Shown piece by piece: positions 1-11,578 of a DNA stretch of 64,000 bases (the stretch's first letter is position 1; every line of letters starts with the position of its first letter). The notes beneath the pieces are model-generated. The model did not search any database. It was given only the letters and a program-made list of their open reading frames with translations, and had not been told where the DNA came from. Position numbers and translations under genes: made by a program. The stretch is taken from the NCBI GenBank assembly GCA_021234155.1, contig JAJEKV010000014.1:5845563-5909562 (forward strand), in the 5' to 3' direction. This stretch comes from Isoetes taiwanensis (Eukaryota; Streptophyta; Lycopodiopsida; Isoetales; Isoetaceae).

Positions 1-174
1 GGACCACCAAAAAAGGTGTTTTTCCAAGCCCTCCATCACTGCCTCCCATGCATCTCCTGACGAGATATGAACACCTACAGGGATACCGAGAAGTTTGGTT
101 GCTTTACCATGGGGAAGGATCTTCCATGGAAAGGTAGCTACACATGGAGGAACTGGAGAGTCCAATGCCCATAG
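1..174 (-). pseudogene. LINE A reverse transcriptase, downstream part, cut by the window edge
   Basis: Read on the minus strand this stretch continues the reverse transcriptase that resumes at 5949. Removing the Copia element and one copy of its 5-bp target duplication joins the two parts in one open frame. The translation contains KATKLLGIPVGV and GLEKHLFWW, which fit the segment after the YADD motif in plant L1-type LINEs (the usual form is KYLGxPLG...LEKRLxxW). The element continues beyond the left edge, so its 3' end is not visible. Seen directly: the open frame and motifs. Inferred: that this is one LINE copy split by Copia. Confidence 0.8.
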
Positions 175-761
175 TGTTGGATTTTTAAAGATGATGGTCA
201 TCATATATTTCTAGGTGATGATGATGCTTCAAACAATCATGGGAGCCAGCATAATGACTAGGTTAAATGGTAAGTTACATTTGCCTACTTAAAGATGTAC
301 ATAAGTATCGAACCATTGGGGCTTATGGGATATTATTTCTATTAATATTTGAGGAGGTTAAGGCGACCGAAATGGTGGCAAAACCATTCAAATGGTTCCA
401 GCTAAACTCCGGCAGATTCTCGGGCCTAAACCGACGACCAAACATCTGTACATATAGACAACCTCAATAGAAGAATATACAGGGTGAATTACAGGCAATT
501 CCAGCACGATTCGAAGAGTATTGATTGAATTCAAGTTCAAATTGTTGATAAAGGATTTCCGGTCAATGCGTTTGCAATTGAGTCAATGACTCGAATGAAC
601 AGTAACATTTAAAAATATTCATATGGTTCATTGATATTTCAATCCTATAGTTGCAAAGTTAACGCTAACTTGTAATACCATTGCTTAAGTTTTTTAGAAG
701 GTGAATTCCTAGACAAGGATCAAGAGGCCCATTACACAAGTATTTGATCTCAAATTCATCA
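175..761 (+). repeat. 5' LTR of the Copia element
   Basis: Begins TGTTGGATTT and ends TTCATCA, followed two bases later by the primer-binding site. It carries the element's promoter by analogy with other Copia elements; I did not identify a convincing TATA box. It matches the 3' LTR at 5362-5948 except for two substitutions. Confidence 0.97.
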
Positions 762-763
762 TT

Positions 764-775
764 TGGTATCAGAGC
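764..775 (+). promoter_or_regulatory. Primer-binding site, initiator Met-tRNA type
   Basis: TGGTATCAGAGC lies two bases inside the 5' LTR. It is the standard complement of the 3' end of plant initiator methionine tRNA and would prime minus-strand DNA synthesis. The gag-only element at 19164 uses the same primer site. Confidence 0.93.
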
Positions 776-804
776 TTGGTGTGCTTGATTATTCTTTGAA
801 CAAG

Positions 805-1909
805 ATGTCAAGCAGGTTTGGTGCTAGCCTTTTGAGCAGTGTGGATGTATTCAAAGGAGCAGGCTTTCAGGTATGGAAAGATGCAATTAAACACATTCTT
901 GAAGTAGAGGAGCTATGGGATCTTGTTGATCCAGAAGGTGTGGACTTGAGCAGTCCAGTAAACACTATTCCCCGGGGGATCCACCTTCTTTATAAGGGAT
1001 ATGCCACCTACGTGCATAGGGTCGCCGAAAAACCCCTAGTATACGTGTTTCTGATAGGCAAATTTGACCCCTTTCCGTATAGTTTTACAACTAGAAGAAC
1101 ATCCCAAAACCCCTATGACCCCTAGTATACATACGGAAAAGGGTAAAAAATCGCCCCCTCCCATTGATGCACGTGGTTTTGACAGGTTCCACAAGGTGAC
1201 GCCCCCTTGCACGATTCAAAGGTCGGTGTCAGAAGGTTCAGTAAATGCAAATGCTACTAATGCAACAAATGCAGGTGAGACAAGTGCAAGGGAAACAGTG
1301 GTCAGCCAAGGAGTAATGGCAGGAAGATCATTGTATGCACGCATCAAGGAGGCTCAAGGAATTATCTCTTGCAAGGTAAGTTCTACCATTAGACTTAAAT
1401 TGAGAGATAAAAGTCCTAGACAGATGTGGAAGTTTCTTCTTATGAATTATGAGGAGAAGACCTCTTCACAGATTGAATTATTGGAAAATGAACTCAGAAG
1501 CTTAAAGCTTCAAGTAGAAGGGGATGTCTCAGAATATTTTAACCAGTTTGATAACATAATTGCTGACTTGTCAGCTGCAGCAGTAAATGTATCAGAAAGG
1601 AGTCAAGTCTTACAAATTTCTAGAGCCATTGACAATGAACAACTAGGATTGTTCATAAGGAATATGTGTAAAACACGAGAAGAAGCTGAAAAAGTGTTGA
1701 GAACAGAATTTGAGCAAAAGAAATTAAAGGAAGGAGAGGATACTGCTGAAATACTTCTCACTGGTGCAAAGAAACAGATTACATGTTATTATTGTCATGA
1801 GAGTGGTCATTTTAAAAGCCAATGCCCTAAACTAAAAAAGGAAGTTAACTGTTATAACTGTGGAGGTAAGGGGCACATGGCTGCCAAGTGCATCTCCAAA
1901 AGATTATAG
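805..1909 (+). pseudogene. Copia gag (UBN2-type capsid plus two zinc knuckles), disrupted
   Basis: The structural protein that would form the virus-like particle. The likely start is the ATG at 805. The N-terminal part (FQVWKDAIKHILEVEELWDL) is in one frame to about 962. The rest (SQIELLENELRSLKLQVEGD) is in another frame from about 1246, because 283 bp are inserted between. Two CX2CX4HX4C zinc knuckles lie at 1784-1825 and 1850-1891. The frame closes at 1909, just after the second knuckle, although the sequence homologous to the gag-pol linker continues in the +1 frame. Most Copia elements have a single gag-pol frame, so an extra base in the A-run near 1899-1902 is the simplest explanation. 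Confidence 0.9.
963..1245. mobile_element. 283-bp TIR/foldback-like insertion inside Copia gag
   Basis: The segment is flanked by the direct repeat CAGTAAA (956-962 and 1239-1245), extendable to about 10 bp with one mismatch. Deleting 283 bp restores the gag frame exactly. Its ends are imperfect inverted repeats: GGGGGATCCACCTT near the left end pairs with GGGGGCGTCACCTT read from the other strand at the right, and CCACCTACGTGCAT pairs with AAACCACGTGCAT. Inner arms around CCCTAGTATAC are also inverted. The repeat length would suit a Mutator- or hAT-like MITE, but I cannot name the superfamily. Confidence 0.7.
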
Positions 1910-4900
1910 TCAAGGGAGAGAAAGGGGAAAAGCTCCTAGAGGAAGAGGTGTTGGGAAAAAAGATGGGAGCAGACCTGCAGGTGTTCATATCATCAAGGCA
2001 ACTGAAGAAGCAAACAAAGAGGAGTCTCAAGATGAGAATGAGGTAAATAAATTGTTGGTAGCTCAAAATGCAAATTCTGAAACTAATAAAAAGCATGATG
2101 TTGTTGTAGTTGATAGTGGAGCTGAGAGATCAGTAGTTCAAACTACTGATCTACTCCAAAATATTGATGCTACTCGAAAGAGCAAAATTCAAGTTGGAAA
2201 TGGAGAAGTGCAACTTGCTGAAGGATCTGGATTATTGCAGCTGATAGATTTGGATGGAAATGTTGTTGACATAGAAAATGTTTTGTGTGTGCCTACTTTA
2301 ATCAAAAACTTGATCTCAGTTAGTCAACTAGTTGACTTGGGATACAAGATAAATTTTGATTCCAAAGGATGTAGTATTTATCTTGATAATATATTGAAGT
2401 TTTATGCCAAAAGATTTGGTAATCTATTTCAAATGGAGGGAGCCATTAAAGGTAGCATAAATTGCATTGTTAATTCTGATACAGAGTTATGGCATAACAG
2501 GTTAGCTCACACTCACTGCAACAATATTAAATACTTGGCAAAAAAGGGATGGATTTCTTGTGGAGATGATAAGTCAGACAAATTTATGTGTGAAGGTTGC
2601 ATGCTTGGTAAAATAAACAGGCTGCCATTCAAGAAGTCAGCAAATAGAGCTAAACATGTGCTTGAATTAGTACATACAGACGTTTGTGGACCTCTGAACA
2701 TAAGGAGCAGATCAAACAAAAGGTATTTCATCACCTTTATAGATGATTACTCTCGAAAATGCAAAGTTTATTGCCTAGCAAGAAAATCACAAGCATTACA
2801 AGCTTTTAAACAATATGTAGCAGAGGTAGAAAGAGAAACTGGTAATAAAGTGAAATGCATTAGGTCAGATCGAGGAGGACAATACTTGTCTACTAAGTTT
2901 AGACTGTTTTGTGTTGCTAATGGAATCAAAAGGCAGATGACTTGCAGGTTTAGCCCCCAACAAAATGGGGTGGCTGAAAGAAAGAATCAGACTCTAATGG
3001 ATGCAGTTAGGTCCATGATTAAACAAAGTGGACTTCCTAATTATTTATGGGAGGAGGCCTTGAAGACTGCTACTCTTGTGCAAAACAGACTTCCTACAGC
3101 AGCTATAAAAGGTAATGTACCTCATAATCTTTGGCATAATGGCAATGAAAAGATTGATTATGACAGATTTAAAACTTATGGATGCCTAACTTATGCTCAT
3201 ATACCTCATGAATTAAGAAAGAAGTTGGACATCAAGGCTGAAGTTGGTTACTTAGTAGGATATGACGAGGAAGCCAAGGGATACAGGATTTTTAATCCAC
3301 TTACCAAGCAAATAATTATTAGTAGGGATGTGGTGTTCAATGAGAATGTCATTTACAAAGATAGGTTGAAAGGTTATGCACAAAAGGGAGCAGAAATAGA
3401 GAAGCATGATAAAGCGGCAAAACAAATGGACAAACAGGTAAATGATTTGGATTCAGATGATGATGACTCATTAGAAGATGATAATGCAAATGAAATAGCA
3501 GTTAAGAACATGCAGCAAGCAGGGGAATCAGAAAACCAAACAGGGCAGCAAGAGGAAAGTATTGTCAAACAAAAGAAAAATCAAGCGGATAGACTTTTAG
3601 AAGATACTCACATTGACTTAGACAAATATGGGCAGACTGAAACAGGGAAAAGCAGAAGACTACAGGGAACACATATTGATCATGATCAGATCTTGAGTAT
3701 AACAGAAGATTCAAGTGTACCTAGAACATATGATGAAGTGCTGGCATGTTCAGACAAAGAAAAGTGGATAAATGCAATGAACGAGGAGATGGACTCTTTT
3801 AAGGAAACACATACTTATGATATAGTGGAATACACTGCAGACAAACATGTAATAGGCAGCAAATGGCTATTCAAGTTAAAGACAAATGCAGATGGAAGTT
3901 TGAAACACAAAGCTAGACTAGTGGCTCAGGGATTTACCCAGAAAAAGGGAGAAGATTATGAGGAGACCTATTCTCCAATTGTAAAGCTGACTAGTCTTAG
4001 AATGCTATTATCTATAGCTAATGCTCTGGACTTAGAAGTACATCACATGGATGTAAAGACTGCCTTCCTAAATGCAAAGTTAGAGGAGAATGTATATCTC
4101 AGGCAACCAGCTGGCTTTGAGCAAGGAGAAAATAAAATTTGGAAGTTGAATAGGGCTGTATATGGCTTAAAGTAGTCCTCCAGGGAATGGTACAATTGCA
4201 TTGATAAGTATCTTAGAGAACAGAAGTTTGAGAAGCTACAGAATGATGGAAATCTATACAGGTTCAGAAATGAAAGAGAATATTGTATAATTGCCCTTTA
4301 TGTGGACGACTGTATTATGTTTGCAAATAGCAAACCATGTTTGAATCAATGCAAAGAGATACTAAAGAGCAGGTTCAGAATGACAGACCTTGGTGAGTTA
4401 AAACATTTTCTTGGAATAGAAGTTACAAGAAATAGGCAGGAAAAAATTTTGAAGCTTACACAACATAGACATATAGAGAATATGTTGAAAAGGTTCAACC
4501 TTGATCATGCTAACACAGTCAGCACTCCAATAGTTCCAGGTCATAAGCTTACTGCAGATGAAGAAATTTCAGAAAATGAAAGGAAAGAAATGGAGGAAAT
4601 ACCCTATCGAGCTCTGGTAGGATGTTTGCTCTATTTGGCAAACAACACAAGGCCAGATATTACATATGCTGTCAACATTCTTAGCAGACGAAATCACAAT
4701 CCTAGCAAGCAGCATTGGATAGCTAGGAAAAGAGTACTTAGGTACCTAAAAGGTACTATGGACAATGGACTAACGTATAATTCTACAGATTTAATCATGA
4801 AGGCTTTTAGTGATGCTGACTGGGGAGGAGATCTAAGTTGCAGAAAGTCTACCTCAGGCTATGTAATAATGTTAGGAGGAGGCACTATAGCATGGAGAAC

Positions 4901-5312
4901 AAAAAAACAGAATGCCATAGCTATGTCCACAGCTGAAGCTGAGTATGTGGCTGCATCCTTGGTTGCCAAAGAGATTGCATGGTTAAGAAGGTTAATGAAT
5001 GAGTTAGATTGTGATCAAGAAAAACCAACACATATCTTTACTGATAGCCAGAGTTGCATGGCCATTGTCAAAAATCCTGTAGATCATGACAGGACCAAAC
5101 ATATTGAGCTGAATGTACATTTTATAAGGGATTTAGCATCTAAGGGCTACATACAGATGAGTTATGTTCATACTTCAAATCAGACAGCAGACATTCTCAC
5201 AAAAGCACTTGTTGAAAGCAAGTTCAGAAAATTTAAGCAGGATATGAATGTGACAAAAGGAAATTCTTATGAGCAAAAAGACAGTTGGAAAAATATAGTA
5301 CAAGAAAATTAG
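1860..5312 (+). pseudogene. Copia pol polyprotein, one in-frame stop
   Basis: Domains in order: aspartic protease with DSG at 2112-2120; GAG-pre-integrase zinc region (LWHNRLAH...CEGC, about 2487-2610); integrase core with HTDVCGP, RSDRGGQY and NGVAERKNQ (about 2670-2990); reverse transcriptase from about 3720, with VARQ-type block LVAQGF and the YVDD active site at 4299-4310; RNase H with SDADWGG, STAEAEY and FTDSQS (about 4810-5240). The only lesion is TAG at 4173-4175 in the YGLK/SSREWY motif, where relatives have glutamine, so a single C-to-T change explains it. The frame is +1 relative to gag. Otherwise the length is normal. Confidence 0.95.
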
Positions 5313-5348
5313 AACTGCTTCAGACTTCAGAGAAATACAGAAATATAT

Positions 5349-5361
5349 GATGAAGGAGGAG
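5349..5361 (+). promoter_or_regulatory. Polypurine tract of the Copia element
   Basis: GATGAAGGAGGAG ends directly at the first base of the 3' LTR. It is the expected plus-strand primer for reverse transcription. Confidence 0.85.
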
Positions 5362-5948
5362 TGTTGGATTTTTAAAGATGATGGTCATCATATATTTCTA
5401 GGTGATGATGATGCTTCAAACAATCATGGGAGCCAGCATAATGACTAGGTTAAATGGTAAGTTACATTTGCCTAGTTAAAGATGTACATAAGTATCGAAC
5501 CATTGGGGCTTATGGGATATTATTTCTATTAATATTTGAGGAGGTTAAGGCGACCGAAATGGTGGCAAAACCATTCAAATGGTTCCAGCTAAACTCCGGC
5601 AGATTCTCGGGCCTAAACCGACGACCAAACATCTGTACATATAGACAACCTCAATAGAAGAATATACAGGGTGAATTACAGGCAATTCCGGCACGATTCG
5701 AAGAGTATTGATTGAATTCAAGTTCAAATTGTTGATAAAGGATTTCCGGTCAATGCGTTTGCAATTGAGTCAATGACTCGAATGAACAGTAACATTTAAA
5801 AATATTCATATGGTTCATTGATATTTCAATCCTATAGTTGCAAAGTTAACGCTAACTTGTAATACCATTGCTTAAGTTTTTTAGAAGGTGAATTCCTAGA
5901 CAAGGATCAAGAGGCCCATTACACAAGTATTTGATCTCAAATTCATCA
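5362..5948 (+). repeat. 3' LTR of the Copia element
   Basis: 587 bp, TG...CA, identical to the 5' LTR except for two substitutions. It is followed by CATAG, the second copy of the target duplication. Confidence 0.97.
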
Positions 5949-6990
5949 CATAGTGCTGTACACTTCTGCCAACCCACAAAAATACCAGATGCTAGGGAAA
6001 AGGAATCCAACAAGGAAATGGCATTCTGCAAATTTTGCTCATCTGCCCTCAAAAAAAGGAAAGTGTCATCCGCATATTGATTACAGATCTCCTGCGACCC
6101 ATTGTTCATAGGAAGTCCATGTAAGATTCCCTCCTGTGCAGCAAGAGAGAAGACCTGGGCAAGGACCTCAGCCACAACTGTAAATAACAATGGAGCTAAA
6201 GGGCAGCCCTGACGGATGCCACGACCCACTGAAAAGAATCTTTGAGGGTTCCCCTTGGAACGAGAATAGAAGAGCGAGCGAATAATGAAGCCTCATGACA
6301 TCACCGTGGAATTGTGCATCGAAAACCAAAGCGTAAGAGACATTTCTCTAAGAAGGCCAGTACCAACACTTGTCATATGCTTTTGCAAAGTCCAGCTTCA
6401 AATATACAATTTCATGGCCCTGAAGTCGAGCCCAGTAAATACCTTCATAGGCAGCAGCTACATTGTTTAATATGCATCATCGTGGCAGAAATCTTGACTG
6501 TGTAGAGGATATGGAATCAGCAAGAATATCCCGAAGCTTTTGTGCATAAGCTTTGGGAAAAATCTTGTGCACAGAAGATAGTAAGGTGATAGGGCAAACC
6601 AAATTGTTGAAGGTTCCTTACACTTAGGAATAAGAGAAATGCAGCCCGAAGTTGAGAATTTTGTCTAGACGCCTTTGCCTCTTGAAATCTCGGCGGCGCA
6701 TTACACATCATCGCCAACACAGTCCCATAACTCCTGAAAAAACTCCACAGGAATACCATCAATTCCAGGACACTTTCCTTTCTTCAAAAGGAAGGTAGCA
6801 TCTGCTAAATCATTCACCGTAATCTCTGCTTCTAGAGTAGCTCTTTGTTCCTCAGATATAATAGGATGTATCTTTGCCAGTAATGCCTCCTGAAAATCTG
6901 ATTGGAAGGGAAGACGACGAGAAGCAAAAAAGGAAGAAAAGTGGCCATGCAGAAAGAACTTAAGTTGCTGAGGATCAGAGATGAGAGGCC
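5949..6990 (-). pseudogene. LINE A reverse transcriptase domain
   Basis: Minus-strand translation shows L1-type reverse transcriptase blocks. GKCPGIDGIPVEFFQELWDCVG lies near 6700-6780, GRGIRQGCPLAPLLF near 6180-6229 and the catalytic YADD (NQYADDTFLFL) at 6064-6075. The frame between about 6230 and 6700 is broken by small indels and stops, so no intact protein is possible. The Copia element entered 36 codons or so downstream of YADD, and the rest continues at 1-174. Upstream it joins the endonuclease at 7360-8066. Confidence 0.88.
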
Positions 6991-7359
6991 CATCTTAAAC
7001 TTGGAGAGACACCATCGCAGAAGCCTGTCTTCGAATTTTTGCACCTCTGAAAAAGAAGCCTGTGCAACGATCCCCCTCTTTGAACCATTGCAGGCCCGCT
7101 TTAACTCGAGCGTGATGAACTTGCTCAGCTTCCATCTGTCTAATGCTGGCCAAAATCTGCTTCTCTTACTGGGCATCTGATGGTACAACAGACCTGCAAG
7201 CCACTAATTGTTGATACAGAGCAATCAAAATCCCTCGATTAGCAGCAACTCGCTGACGACCCCAATTCTTAGCAATGGACTTCACGGCAGCTAGAGCATC
7301 AACAATCCCAGCCATTCCTTTCCTTCTCACAAATGCAGAGGACCAGGCTTGCTATGCGC

Positions 7360-8066
7360 CCCGTCCTAAGAACAAGAGAAATACTGCGGATTGTGATCTG
7401 AAATAGAGCTGTCAAGCATGTTTTGGCGAGAGAAATTATGCAAATATGTAGCTGCCAATGCATTATAATATCCCCTGTCATGACGTGCATATGCTCTACC
7501 AGCCCCAAGCCAGCCATTGCACCAAGTGAAGGTTCCATCGCCATCCACCTCTACCAAGCCACAGTCATGTATCAAGCACTGCCATTGTTCACGTTCAAAG
7601 CCTTGGATGACTTCTGATCCTCTGCCGCACCGATCAACTTCCAACTCCACCATATTGAAGTCACCCACCAGCAACCATGCAACATGAGCCCCCAGTCGAA
7701 CTAGTTTGGATCTCAAAGCAGCCCAGAGTGCACCTCTCTGATCAGATTCACTAGTCCCCACTCTTGTCCCTTATCAAACCACTTGATAATGATCCAGCGA
7801 CCAAATCTGTCAGCATGACTGAATGTGACTGCTATATCATGTCTCCATACTGTAAGGACCCCCACTTTTGTTGAGTCTGCTGCAGCCACCAAGACGTTAT
7901 ATTTCCTACCGATCACAGAAGCTACCTTTTGCACATCCTCTTTTTTGCACTTATGCTCTTGTAGACAATAGAAATCTGAATTCATTCTAGCAAGAGCCAT
8001 GGAAAGTCTGCTCCTTTTAGTTGGGGAGGAAGCAACACCCCGAACATTCCAAGAAACCAGCTTCAT
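7360..8066 (-). pseudogene. LINE A ORF2 N-terminus: apurinic-type endonuclease
   Basis: The ATG at 8064-8066 opens MKLVSWNVRGVAS, the classic start of plant LINE ORF2. It is followed by DFYCLQEHK (metal-binding Glu) and, after a frame change near 7740, LLVGDFNMV, GTFTWCNG and SISDHNP, the terminal Asp-His block. This endonuclease would nick target DNA for target-primed reverse transcription. The ATG overlaps the stop of ORF1 in an ATGA arrangement. At least one indel (about 7713-7761) breaks the frame. Confidence 0.9.
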
Positions 8067-9249
8067 AATGCAGAGGGGTCTGGTGGACGGTGTTCCAAAT
8101 CCATGGAGTCACTATTAGCAGATGATACTTCCACCTGATCAGCCCAGGTCAGTCCAGAGGATGCAGGAAGGGTTGTAACAATGGTAGCCACTACTGGTTC
8201 AGCTGTAGTAGCACACTCAATAGGAAGAGATTGTGGTGCAATAGTGTTTCTCCGACGGGCAACTCTCTTCATATGAGGGATGGACCACTCACCTCGAGAT
8301 GCTTCCAATCGTTCCTGTTTGCGAGCAATGACTGCAAGCCAGCTTGGGATGCAGAGGAGGAGGGAGGAGAGGGAGAGAGAGGGGCAGGAATAGACACGGG
8401 GGAGCGAAGCGGGGCCGGCTAGGACCCAAGCCGCCAAGGCGGAGAGGGATCAAAGGAAGATGGAGACACTTGGCCATGGGCTGCAGATGTTGCAGGAGTA
8501 AAGGGAGGTGTTCTTCTAACGTGAAAACTAGAGAATGCCTCAGCATCAGGAAACATGTCTGCAAGCTCAGGACCATTAAGTAGTGACAAACCATATTTGA
8601 AGAACAGTGGACCACTTTTGACCACAACAGATTTTGGGAGAGATGCATCAGCTGGAAGAGAGACACAAATACGAGGACCATTCACAATAGAGTGAGCAAG
8701 ATGGAGACCCAAGCCACTAGCAATAGCCATCATGAACTCTGGAACTTGCAACTCAATAGGAAAATCTTCCAAGGCAAACCAGCACGGCATCCGAAGTGCA
8801 CTAGTCTTGCTAGGCAAAAAGCCAGGAGTGTATACCTGATACAAAAGATAGTGCCCCCATAAAGGATCTACGCCCCGCTCCACCAGCTTATCAACCGCTA
8901 TGGGAGACCCAAACATAATTAGGAAATAATTGTTTTCCTTATCAAGGACCTTCAAAGACTCATGCTGGGGTAGACCCAATCTCTGTAGATGCTGCTTTAA
9001 CCAAAAGCCCATCCTTCTAAGATCGACAAACTGACCAGTAAAGTGACACACAACAGCATGAGAGACAAGATTCTGAATACACTGTAAATGTACCCCGTGA
9101 TCAATCTCAACTACAGGAAGCCCCGCTTGTGTGAAAGCATTGGCACACTCATTAGTCTCATAAAAGACACTCTCTGAAGGGAAATGATATGAAACCAATG
9201 CAAAAACAAGCTCATTAAAAACACAAAAGACATGGTCACAAGAAATCAA
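8063..9249 (-). pseudogene. LINE A ORF1 (DUF4283-like RNA-binding protein)
   Basis: Minus-strand coding in two frames, 9249-8419 and 8437-8063. The first contains CFVLEDFP-type wording (WFALEDFPIEL) and PLWGHYLLYQVYTPGFLPSK, typical of the DUF4283 region of plant LINE ORF1. The second ends with a Pro/Ala-rich tail whose TGA overlaps the ORF2 ATG. No in-frame ATG is seen at the upstream end, and similarity stops where the T-family fragment begins (about 9263), so ORF1 appears 5'-truncated. A frameshift near 8430 also disrupts it. Confidence 0.75.
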
Positions 9250-9262
9250 GAAAGGTTTCTGT

Positions 9263-9985
9263 ACCTGAGCCCATTACTGGTTCATAGGTCCATTGAAAAT
9301 AAATAACTTCCTTATGTTAATCGATCTCAAGTTGAATTTTGGGATACGAATAGCTTCTGATTTACTCGAATAATTGAAAATATTTGTTGAGCATGACCTT
9401 GAGATTTGGATTTATCTTTACAGCATTAACTTCAAATATGTCTTTTATATTTATTCTAGATTTATGCCTCGAGATGTGACTTTGAAAAGTCACACTCTCA
9501 AAATGTCTCATTTTATAAAATCAATGTAAAAAAGTTCAAAGAAAAATATGAAAGTTTATGACCATAAAAAGTCAAGTTAGACTGCTATGTGTGGTTCCAC
9601 TGCAGACCATTATTGGTCCACAGGACTGGAAGTTTAAAAATTAATAGAGGCAACATCTTAATCACTTTTGATCCCAACTTTGGAATAGAGATTATACGTA
9701 CAGTTCTCTATAGGATAAAATTGGTTGGTTAGATGAGCTTGCATAATTTGAGGGCAATGTTTTAGCACAAACAACTGTGAATTTATAGTGTACTTATTCA
9801 CCAATTGAATCTACATGGACTTCCACTCACACCTTTCAAAAATTATATCATTAAATGTAAGAAACCATGGTATTATTATAGGGACAAAATGGATAGGGCT
9901 AGAGAGAGATATGTGCTCTATACAATTGGTCTAGTTAGGGACCATAGATAGTCCATGCTTAATTATATTCGTATCTTCCAAATAA
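9263..9985 (+). repeat. T-family fragment: two palindrome-headed ~335-bp modules
   Basis: Aligned by eye to 53865-54620 over the whole length (roughly 70-75% alike), but without the TTAA-CACTAG termini. It holds GGACCA/TGGTCC-like palindromes at about 9275, 9608 and 9940, spaced about 335 bp. The first and second modules can be loosely aligned to each other (CTTAATC..TTT..GAT/CTCAA.TTTGG). Non-coding. It separates LINE A from LINE B. Confidence 0.75.
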
Positions 9986-10004
9986 ACGTTATTTCAATAT
10001 GAAA

Positions 10005-11578
10005 ATTGAGAGTTATATTGCAAAGGATCAAGTTCCAGGTTCCACTGATAACCTGGAAGGCATATCAAGTTTAGGGACCAAGGCTATCAATCCAACATTA
10101 CTTGCAGGGTGCAGCTTAGGGGCTTCCCATGCACCTTGTATAAATGTGACAAGATCTTCTCCCATTATATTCCAGAATGCTGTATAGAGTTTTGGTGGCA
10201 GTCCATCCGAACCTGGAGCTCTTCCCAGGTGCCATACTCCTCAAGGCCTCTAATATCTCCATGTCAAAGGGGGTAGCCACCAACTTAGAGTCCTCAATGA
10301 GGTCATCTTTAGGTCCGAGTCTCGACAATAAGGTCTGGCAGCTAGTGACATCACCTACTGTTTGGCAAACAGACCCTAATACTTATGTTTAAAGAATCCT
10401 TGCATCTCTGCTTGTTTGATTAGGAGTGCCTATTTATCATCTTTAATTGCCAATATTCCATTATTTATCAATCTGCTCTTGGCTGTTCTATAGAAGAATT
10501 TGGAGCTATAATTGTCTATTTTATTGATGTACATATTCCTACTCTTAATGGCCAGGCTTTTAGCTTTACTCTCTTCAATATGCTTAACTTTCCTTTCTAG
10601 CACCTCCTCCTGTTGTTTATTCTGCACATCAATAAATAGAAGTTGCCTGATTACCTTGATTTCTTTGTAGACCTCTGCTTTTTCTTTCCTTCTGTTGGCA
10701 TTCCATTCTCTTTATCAGTTATCCTGTTTTTAATCTGTTTGATCTTGAGAGTAAAAGCTCTCATAGATCCAATGGTCCTTATAGGATCCAAGGATGTATA
10801 AAGGAATTTAAATTCCTCACAGAATTTCATGTTATTGAGAAAGCTGACATTGAATTTAAAAGGAATATTGTTCCTCCCTTTCGTTGGCAGGTTCCCAATC
10901 TCTAATACTTGAGGGAAGTGATCCAAAATGGAATTATTACTGTCCCCAATAACTGTGAGATTATTCCAGCTATCAAGTGTGGAAATGTTGGTGTAGTATC
11001 TGTCAAGGAGATAGTATACTCAATCAGGCCCCGACCTCTTGTTACATCAGTAAAATGTGTTTGAAGATGAAGGGGAATGGTAAACAAACTGCTGCATGAG
11101 CTTATTCCATTGTACCCTCTCATTCTTTGTCATATTCAGCTTCTTCCCAACTTTTTGATTCCATGGAGATGTGTTGTTGAAGTACCCAGCCAATTATGAT
11201 CTCTTTGTTGCTGCATCCACTTAGCCATTTCCTTCCATTGCAATTCTCTTTCTTCTGGTGTTGTGAAAGCATAGACATTGATGATGCCAAGTATCTCCCC
11301 TCTCATCTAAAGGAATACCATACTCCACCTTCCAGATGGATGAATGAAAGACCCCGAGAGATTCTGACCTTTCCAATTGTGCTTTGTCCCATCAGCAGGG
11401 CATCATATGGATCCACCATTAGGCATGATCTAGCTACCAAGGTCTGCAGCTTCAAAGCAGGGAGCCTATGTTCCTGAATTAGAATAACATCAGCTTGCAT
11501 CTTCATCATGGCTATTAGGGCTCTTTTCCTCTTTAGAGGACCTTTGATCCCCCTTATGTTCCAGGTCATAATCTTCAT
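10005..11578 (-). pseudogene. LINE B ORF2, endonuclease to early reverse transcriptase
   Basis: The ATG at 11576-11578 starts MTWNIRGIKGPLKRKRAL-type wording with VILIQEHRLPALKLQ, an AP-endonuclease start. Further along the minus strand are TDVTRGRGLIEY (about 11020) and DHFPQVLE (about 10920). Last comes an early reverse transcriptase block, PFDMEILEALRSMAPGKS (about 10265), with LIALVPKLDMPSRLS near 10040. Stops and frame changes occur throughout. The element ends abruptly near 10005, before the catalytic YADD region, so it is 3'-truncated. It has the same orientation as LINE A but a different sequence. Confidence 0.82.

Larger units (their letters stand above)
175..5948 (+). mobile_element. 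Ty1/Copia LTR retrotransposon, complete but disabled
   Basis: A full-length element with two 587-bp LTRs (TG...CA), a primer-binding site, gag, pol in Copia order (protease, integrase, reverse transcriptase, RNase H), a polypurine tract and a perfect 5-bp target duplication CATAG (170-174 and 5949-5953). The LTRs differ at only two positions by my reading (C/G near 287 and A/G near 503), so insertion was recent. Coding capacity is broken three times: a 283-bp insertion in gag, a +1 shift between gag and pol, and an in-frame TAG in the reverse transcriptase. It sits inside the reverse transcriptase of LINE A. Confidence 0.97.

Noticed and set aside
267-470. 67-codon open frame in the Copia LTR, repeated at 5454-5657
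   Set aside because: It appears twice only because the LTR does. It has no ATG and no domain, so it is LTR sequence, not a gene.
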